From: JBGSUE01 sp041753515
GTDB taxonomy: Bacteria; Patescibacteriota; Microgenomatia; UBA10105; UBA927
Length of the DNA: 17,916 nucleotides
Direction: 5' to 3'
Assembly: GCA_041753515.1 (NCBI GenBank)
Contig: JBGSUE010000003.1
Coordinates: 1-17,916, forward strand
Shown: piece after piece, positions 13,324 to 17,916 of the stretch
How the letters are laid out: every line of letters starts with the position of its first letter
Numbering within the stretch: the first letter of the stretch is position 1
Program-made: the position numbers and the translations under genes
Notes under the pieces: generated by a model
Told to the model about the DNA's origin: nothing
Database searches by the model: none
Seen by the model: only the letters and a program-made list of their open reading frames with translations

Positions 13324-15591
13324 ATGGCACCACCTGAATTTGATCCTGTTACAGTCCTCCACCCGCCGGGTATTGAGCGGCCGGAAATCTTACCCGGCGA
13401 GCCGCGAAAAACCGAGGATATCTGGCATCAGCTCGAGTGGACAGTTGCCGACCTTGATGCCGGAGCGATGCTTACGGATGAAGTGCTCTACCGGCGTTTG
13501 GCACAAAACTACCCCATAGCAATCATGGATAACGTCCCGGACAGTGAGATATCTCAGGAAAAAATCCGCCACGCGGCTCAATACCTCTTTGGCCGCATCC
13601 CACCGGAAATCATATTCGGAAAAAACGTGACAGTGTCCTTCAGCGATAATTCCGACCTGTTTATGGATGGCACTCATCGGACGCCAGATAAACGTCATCA
13701 ATGGTACCTGGTGGATGAAGATCCGGACAATCTGCGAGTCACCATTCATGTCCGCTCCAATACCGATGTGGCAAACACGCTCGTTTCCCTGGCCCGCGCC
13801 GGACAAATCAGAAACTACTACCGGGACATGCGCCAACAAAGTACCACCTCAGATGAGCATACCGGTAAAGTCATGCATCAGATATCCCGTCTGTATGACA
13901 CTTTTTGCGAAACGTATGGCATGGAAAAAGGAAACATGCTGGATGCCGTCGCCGATGCCTCATTTTCCATATCCCAAAAAGACATCATATATGTTGAGGA
14001 TACAGAGGAAAATATTCTGACCCATGATCCGGCTGCAGCCTTCAAATCTAAAAAACTCACAAAAATCCTCCACGAGGGATCGGAAAATGCCGCGTACCAT
14101 TTTGCCGAAACCGTTTCCGGCAGGCTGAATGCTCTGGGTGTAAAAAATCCGGAAATTCTGGAGTTCTCCCACACGTTTGCCCCTGTTATCACCCACCTCA
14201 TGCCGCTTCTTTCCATAGAGAAGGAATTTCGAAAGGCGTATACATCGACCGCTGATGCCGCAAGACACACACATTCGTTTACCGAATCGGTCGATCGGAT
14301 GATCCAAGGCGCTGCCGGTCATACTGACACTGCGAGATTATATAAAAAATTTATGAGAGAAAGTGTCAATTTTTCAACATACGGCACGTATATCCGCGAA
14401 TTAGCCCGGATTACCGGTGAAATATTTGAAGGTATGGATGAAGCAGCACTCAATACACAAGCACGGGAACTGATCACCATCAATAGAGAATTAACCCGAT
14501 TTGACCAGGAATACAAAAACAACCGATACATGCGGGAATACATGCAGGACGTCATCATCATGCAGTATGCAAACCGCTATTCCGGGCAGGACAAAATCAT
14601 CAACAGTCTCAAACAGGCGTTTGACAATCCAACCGTACGGGAGCGGTTCGGCATCGTCACACTTCTGTCGGACCATGAGTCGGCAACTGCAGACGGCGCA
14701 TTGTACATCGATTACTCACGTATCACGGATGAAGATATTGCCCGCTATGGCAGTCTCATGAAACCAGTTATGGAGTTTTCCAAAAAACAGGGAAAAAATA
14801 AACTGGTCACCTCCTATGCCTTAGGCCAGCTCACGCTTTCCCTTATCAGGCAACTGAAGCAGTTTATACCTGAAATCGATACCGTTTCGGAAACCGGCAA
14901 AGTGGGAGCCGTGGCAAGTAACACAGATGGCGTCACGCAAGCATATCCACCAACCGGCACCATAGTCGTACCAAAACTTGTTGCAGACATGCAGTCAATT
15001 TTGGCCAGGGGAACAAGAACGTCTCTATTGCAGCACCCGGATGGATATGTAATCACAAATCATGTTGACCAATGGGGCTTTCAGCAGCTTGGGAAAAATG
15101 ACACAGGATCAAATATGTTCGGATATCTTCCATCTCTCAATCTTGCCGTGCAGTCGGTCTTCCTTCAAAACGCTCAGGATATCAGATCCGTCTGGGATCA
15201 GGATAATGGACATGAGGAGGCGCAATTGCACGTTGAACCGGTCGATGCAAAATTGAAAAGAAACAAACGTTCACTGCGTCTCACTGATGTAATCACAAAA
15301 ATACCGACACTTCTGGATATGGAATCATACTGGTTTGAAGTAGCGCGGCGGCTCGGACTGTATACAAATTTTATCAAAGCGGATATCGTATCGGATAGTA
15401 CATACGTCATACCGGAAGGCATGAACGGGACACCCATAACCCTCAATAAGCTCGGGGAATCCACCCGCGGAGGGGAAATGTTTTTCGCAGCCTATTTTAT
15501 CTGCCTGCGTTCCCAAAGCATTGTTTCCTGGCATAAGCCATCCACCGACCTGCCGGCGTCTATGAATATGAGAATGAAGATGTACAAATAA
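13324..15591 (+). CDS. Large uncharacterised protein (755 aa)
   Basis: This soluble protein of mainly helical composition has no signal peptide or membrane segment. A proline-rich N-terminus (PPGIERPEILPGEPRK, 14-29) precedes a small mixed domain with IIFGKNVTVSFSDNSDLF (95-112) and VTIHVRSNTDVANTLVSLAR (about 139-158). A long helical middle follows, then a C-terminal third with alternating strands and helices. No nucleotide-binding loop, HExxH or other catalytic signature is seen. It converges with the 590-aa gene across a 63-base gap that shows no clear stem. I recognise no family. It may belong with the other large unknown genes here, but no sequence similarity to them is evident. Confidence 0.75.
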   Translation: MAPPEFDPVTVLHPPGIERPEILPGEPRKTEDIWHQLEWTVADLDAGAMLTDEVLYRRLAQNYPIAIMDNVPDSEISQEKIRHAAQYLFGRIPPEIIFGKNVTVSFSDNSDLFMDGTHRTPDKRHQWYLVDEDPDNLRVTIHVRSNTDVANTLVSLARAGQIRNYYRDMRQQSTTSDEHTGKVMHQISRLYDTFCETYGMEKGNMLDAVADASFSISQKDIIYVEDTEENILTHDPAAAFKSKKLTKILHEGSENAAYHFAETVSGRLNALGVKNPEILEFSHTFAPVITHLMPLLSIEKEFRKAYTSTADAARHTHSFTESVDRMIQGAAGHTDTARLYKKFMRESVNFSTYGTYIRELARITGEIFEGMDEAALNTQARELITINRELTRFDQEYKNNRYMREYMQDVIIMQYANRYSGQDKIINSLKQAFDNPTVRERFGIVTLLSDHESATADGALYIDYSRITDEDIARYGSLMKPVMEFSKKQGKNKLVTSYALGQLTLSLIRQLKQFIPEIDTVSETGKVGAVASNTDGVTQAYPPTGTIVVPKLVADMQSILARGTRTSLLQHPDGYVITNHVDQWGFQQLGKNDTGSNMFGYLPSLNLAVQSVFLQNAQDIRSVWDQDNGHEEAQLHVEPVDAKLKRNKRSLRLTDVITKIPTLLDMESYWFEVARRLGLYTNFIKADIVSDSTYVIPEGMNGTPITLNKLGESTRGGEMFFAAYFICLRSQSIVSWHKPSTDLPASMNMRMKMYK

Positions 15592-15654
15592 AATACTTAT
15601 AAAACCCAGATTTGTATGTTAATTTTTTGGTATTGTCAAAGGGTTGGGGATGGG

Positions 15655-17427
15655 CTAGACCAGAGTTTCTACTCTCATCTCCATAGGTGTTCCACTTTGA
15701 TCCGCGTTCAAATATACCTTTGGGTCGTATGATTGACCCGGCGGAGTCCGGATCATCCCGTTAAGCGCGTTTTGGATAAAGTCTTGAATATTGACCTTGT
15801 GTCCGATCTGCTCTCCCGCACCTGCCCCGGAAATTGTTCCGTCCCGGGCAATATGGATCTCCCCCATTTGACCAATATCGCATCCCATGATCACGCCGTT
15901 TTGAATATTGATACTCAATAGTTCCATGTGTTTCCCGAATTTCCGTTTAAATGTCACCGTATCGATTTTGTCTTCATCATGGATTGCACCGGAAAACTCG
16001 AGGGATGTATCCACCGGAAATATTCCCCCGCCGCCGCCAAACTTGGCTGCAATCAGGGATCCGCGAGAGAAAGTCATATTGCCATCCACAAAATCAAAAA
16101 TTGTTTGTAGATTCTGTGCATCCTGATTCACTACCGCATTACAAACGTCCATATATATCTTTTGAATATCACCGGATAATTCTTTTGCATGGCGCAATTG
16201 ATCAAGAGTCTCTTTTAAATATTTTTCCACTGTCATTTTTTCCTCAACAGGCAATTGATCAGATTCTATTGTTGTTGTTTGCACGTCTGTTAATCTTTCT
16301 GCCATAATCGAATTCAAATGAAGTACATCCATAAGATGATCCTGCATACCCGAATATCTTCCTGCTGCGCTCTCTATCTCACCAACATCAGAAAAAGAAA
16401 ATCCGTGCTCCGTTTCGCCGATCTTATCGGTATACGATCCTCCGATTATTTTTCCATGATCAACGCGAAGCGTGTAGCTCATTTTTCCGTCATCTGTCAT
16501 TCTTTCAAAAATAATCTGCTCACTGTTATCATCCATTGAATAATGATTCCGGAATACAATGCGTGCAACGATAGGGTCACCATTACCTATTACTGCTTGA
16601 ATAGTATGTTTTCCATCAAGTGGATCTTTATTAGCTGAAAGGACTTCTGGTTTTAACAATCGTGTTATTTCACCCAATGCAGTCTCATCACCAAACGCTT
16701 TCTCAAAACCGGGAATATTATGGAGTACCTGTCGGAATATTTCAGGACGTAATGTGGCATGAGGATCAGCGCTTTCTAAATAGTGCAATGCATTTCTCAA
16801 AATGAGTGATTGATCTTGAGGATTTGTGATGTTTCCAAACTCCTGTGGATTCAAGGTAATGTGCTGGATAAATTCTGAGATTTGCAGCACAGCATCACGC
16901 CCGGACATACCCTCGACATGTGCTTTCAAACCCGTCATATGAAATCCTTCACTGCTTTGCCCACCGGCAATTTCAATACTTCCTGTTGTATCGTTCTCAT
17001 CCGGATTCCCTTCATGGATATACCTTACTTTCAGTTTTCTGTGCGAAAAATCCTGGATCTCCGGTTCAACACGAATGTATGTTTTATCATCCAATAAACC
17101 TTCCGCTCCCGTTACCCACACCATACCGTCCGTCAACTGCGACAGCATATCCACAGATGCATTGAGAAGTGTTGTATCAGCACTACCAAAATCATGAACA
17201 GGTTTCCATTCGACTGATCTTTTTAAATCCCAATCATCCGGGTATCCGAAATATGTATCGTAATATTTTTGAAATTCGGGGTGTTTTTTGGCGGTAAAAG
17301 ATCTATGCGATCTTTCAGGGTGAGTTCCTTTTATAAATTTCTGTTCATGTAGTGATTGTTGACTGCCATCCCACGCCCCCACAAATTTTTTTGTGACAGC
17401 CAGGGGGTCAGGAGATATTTCGGGCAT
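15655..17427 (-). CDS. Uncharacterised protein with a probable internal duplication (590 aa)
   Basis: This soluble protein has no signal peptide. Two stretches look alike: about 303-337 (EQIIFERM...SYTLRVDHGKIIGGSY...IGE) and 489-523 (DTVTFKRKF...LLSINIQNGVIMGCDIGQMGE). This suggests two copies of a beta-rich module joined by a helical linker (about 395-450). A glycine run (GGGGG, 464-468) precedes the second copy. The function is unknown. The gene follows the 114-aa gene with a 17-base gap and has a promoter of its own overlapping that gene's stop codon. No Shine-Dalgarno is present at 17427. Confidence 0.75.
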   Translation of the reverse strand: MPEISPDPLAVTKKFVGAWDGSQQSLHEQKFIKGTHPERSHRSFTAKKHPEFQKYYDTYFGYPDDWDLKRSVEWKPVHDFGSADTTLLNASVDMLSQLTDGMVWVTGAEGLLDDKTYIRVEPEIQDFSHRKLKVRYIHEGNPDENDTTGSIEIAGGQSSEGFHMTGLKAHVEGMSGRDAVLQISEFIQHITLNPQEFGNITNPQDQSLILRNALHYLESADPHATLRPEIFRQVLHNIPGFEKAFGDETALGEITRLLKPEVLSANKDPLDGKHTIQAVIGNGDPIVARIVFRNHYSMDDNSEQIIFERMTDDGKMSYTLRVDHGKIIGGSYTDKIGETEHGFSFSDVGEIESAAGRYSGMQDHLMDVLHLNSIMAERLTDVQTTTIESDQLPVEEKMTVEKYLKETLDQLRHAKELSGDIQKIYMDVCNAVVNQDAQNLQTIFDFVDGNMTFSRGSLIAAKFGGGGGIFPVDTSLEFSGAIHDEDKIDTVTFKRKFGKHMELLSINIQNGVIMGCDIGQMGEIHIARDGTISGAGAGEQIGHKVNIQDFIQNALNGMIRTPPGQSYDPKVYLNADQSGTPMEMRVETLV

Positions 17428-17443
17428 GATATTTCACTTAATT

Positions 17444-17473
17444 ATTATAATTTCACTTGTGATATCCGTTCAA
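17444..17473 (-). promoter_or_regulatory. Internal promoter of the 590-aa gene
   Basis: On the minus strand TTGAAC (17473-17468), 18 bases and TATAAT (17449-17444). The -10 box shares bases with the TAA stop of the 114-aa gene. The predicted leader is under 12 bases. Confidence 0.55.
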
Positions 17474-17789
17474 GAAACAAATTAGTCACGATAGGTTTTC
17501 CGTTATTCTCTTTCGCAGTCATCATCTGAGTCAGCTGAAGAATTTTTAAATTTCTTGGCTGTGTATCTATATGATTACCCGGTTGAATTGTGCCCGTTGA
17601 ATCAGCCTGCAATATCATTGTTGGATTTTCTGATATATCATATACTTCAATATCGGTCGATTCAGGCTGCATTTGTGAATTAAAATACCTCGTGCAAGAT
17701 ACAATTTCATCGCTGGTACCACCTTTAAAAATTCTCTCAATTTGCACTGACCTTCCAGTATCACCATTGAGTAAAAATACTTTCGGCAT
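17445..17789 (-). CDS. Hypothetical protein (114 aa)
   Basis: This small soluble protein begins MPKVFLLNGDTGRSVQIERIF, a strand-turn-strand start of mixed alpha/beta kind. It has no recognised motif. It precedes the 590-aa gene by 17 bases on the same strand, so the two probably work together. The IS end lies only 9 bases upstream of the start codon, so its original promoter has been separated. A TATAAT inside the IS end (17828-17823, minus strand) points toward it and may drive it now. Confidence 0.7.
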   Translation of the reverse strand: MPKVFLLNGDTGRSVQIERIFKGGTSDEIVSCTRYFNSQMQPESTDIEVYDISENPTMILQADSTGTIQPGNHIDTQPRNLKILQLTQMMTAKENNGKPIVTNLFLERISQVKL

Positions 17790-17798
17790 AATAGTTAA

Positions 17799-17916
17799 GG
17801 GTCTTGCCCAGTTAGATGTTAAATTATAAGTCTTTCTTTTCGGCGATGTTGCGCTAGCAACATGCGTAGATCTTTCTCGATTGTAGCACGGTGATTGAAG
17901 CGATATTCGGTCTCTA
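17799..17916 (-). mobile_element. Partial insertion sequence, transposase 3' end and terminal repeat
   Basis: The 16-base terminal repeat (GGGTCTTGCCCAGTTA, 17799-17814) repeats at the left end of the window in inverted orientation. Beyond it is the end of a transposase gene. The element continues off the right edge, as expected when an assembly stops in a multi-copy IS. The family is inferred from the transposase tail. Confidence 0.65.
17819..17916 (-). CDS. Transposase C-terminal fragment, probably IS1595/ISXO2-like
   Basis: The visible 31 residues (ETEYRFNHRATIEKDLRM... to a TAA at 17821-17819) carry RFNHR in the context expected near the C-terminus of IS1595-family DDE transposases, where a (W/F)RFN(R/H)R motif ends the catalytic domain. 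The catalytic D, D, N/E residues lie outside the window. The stop is 5 bases from the terminal repeat, which is normal for an IS. A 7-base-arm palindrome at 17846-17863 lies in the coding part and is probably incidental. Confidence 0.6.
   Translation of the reverse strand, partial: ETEYRFNHRATIEKDLRMLLAQHRRKERLII

Noticed and set aside
15592..15654. Terminator between the convergent 755-aa and 590-aa genes
   Set aside because: The gap is T- and G-rich but contains no stem I can pair convincingly on either strand.
17846..17863. ATGTTGC...GCAACAT palindrome near the right end
   Set aside because: It lies in the transposase coding sequence with a four-base loop and no other support for function.
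1..17916. tRNA genes or a CRISPR array
   Set aside because: No cloverleaf with a T-arm consensus and no regularly spaced repeats could be found; the tandem and palindromic repeats present have no spacer pattern.

Overview
Organism: the window reads like a Candidate Phyla Radiation (CPR/Patescibacteria, perhaps Microgenomates-like) genome fragment. This is an inference from several signs. Most large proteins match no family I recognise. Many genes have a sigma70-type -10 box only 5-10 bases before the start codon (leaderless mRNAs). Short GC-rich palindromes and polypyrimidine repeats of the CPR kind lie between and inside genes. TGA works as a stop (for example at 4701-4703), so this is not the TGA-recoded Gracilibacteria/Absconditabacteria code. 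No tRNA, rRNA or CRISPR array is visible.

Layout: both ends of the window run into an insertion sequence. A 16-base inverted repeat (21-36 and 17799-17814) is identical at the two ends, and the right end also carries the last 31 codons of a probable IS1595-type transposase. From 345 to 1702 lies an F-type ATP synthase b-like / delta-like gene pair without the other subunits, split by a dispersed palindromic repeat. From 1778 to 5134 come three small membrane proteins, a tiny proline-rich ORF and a GT39-type glycosyltransferase (3234-4703) whose reading frame has taken up two dispersed repeats. From 5280 to 9889, on the minus strand, two paralogous proteins of unknown function (347 and 310 aa) flank a 794-aa protein of unknown function. 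At 9970-10888 a divergent unknown gene is broken by a frameshift. At 10892-11758 there is a secreted, membrane-anchored protein whose C-terminus resembles ATP synthase subunit c but lacks the ion-binding carboxylate. A BrnT toxin / CopG antitoxin pair (11874-12414) is followed by a highly structured spacer, a four-helix membrane protein (12646-13065), a 755-aa unknown protein (13324-15591), and a minus-strand pair of unknown proteins of 114 and 590 aa.

How the parts fit: the ATP synthase pair, the GT39 enzyme and the toxin-antitoxin module are the only genes I can place in known families. The middle and right thirds look like a lineage-specific accessory region of large cytoplasmic-looking proteins, each mostly with its own promoter rather than in long operons. 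The best candidate for something undescribed is the paralogous pair around the 794-aa gene, together with the neighbouring 755-aa and 590-aa proteins. Their function cannot be stated from sequence alone.
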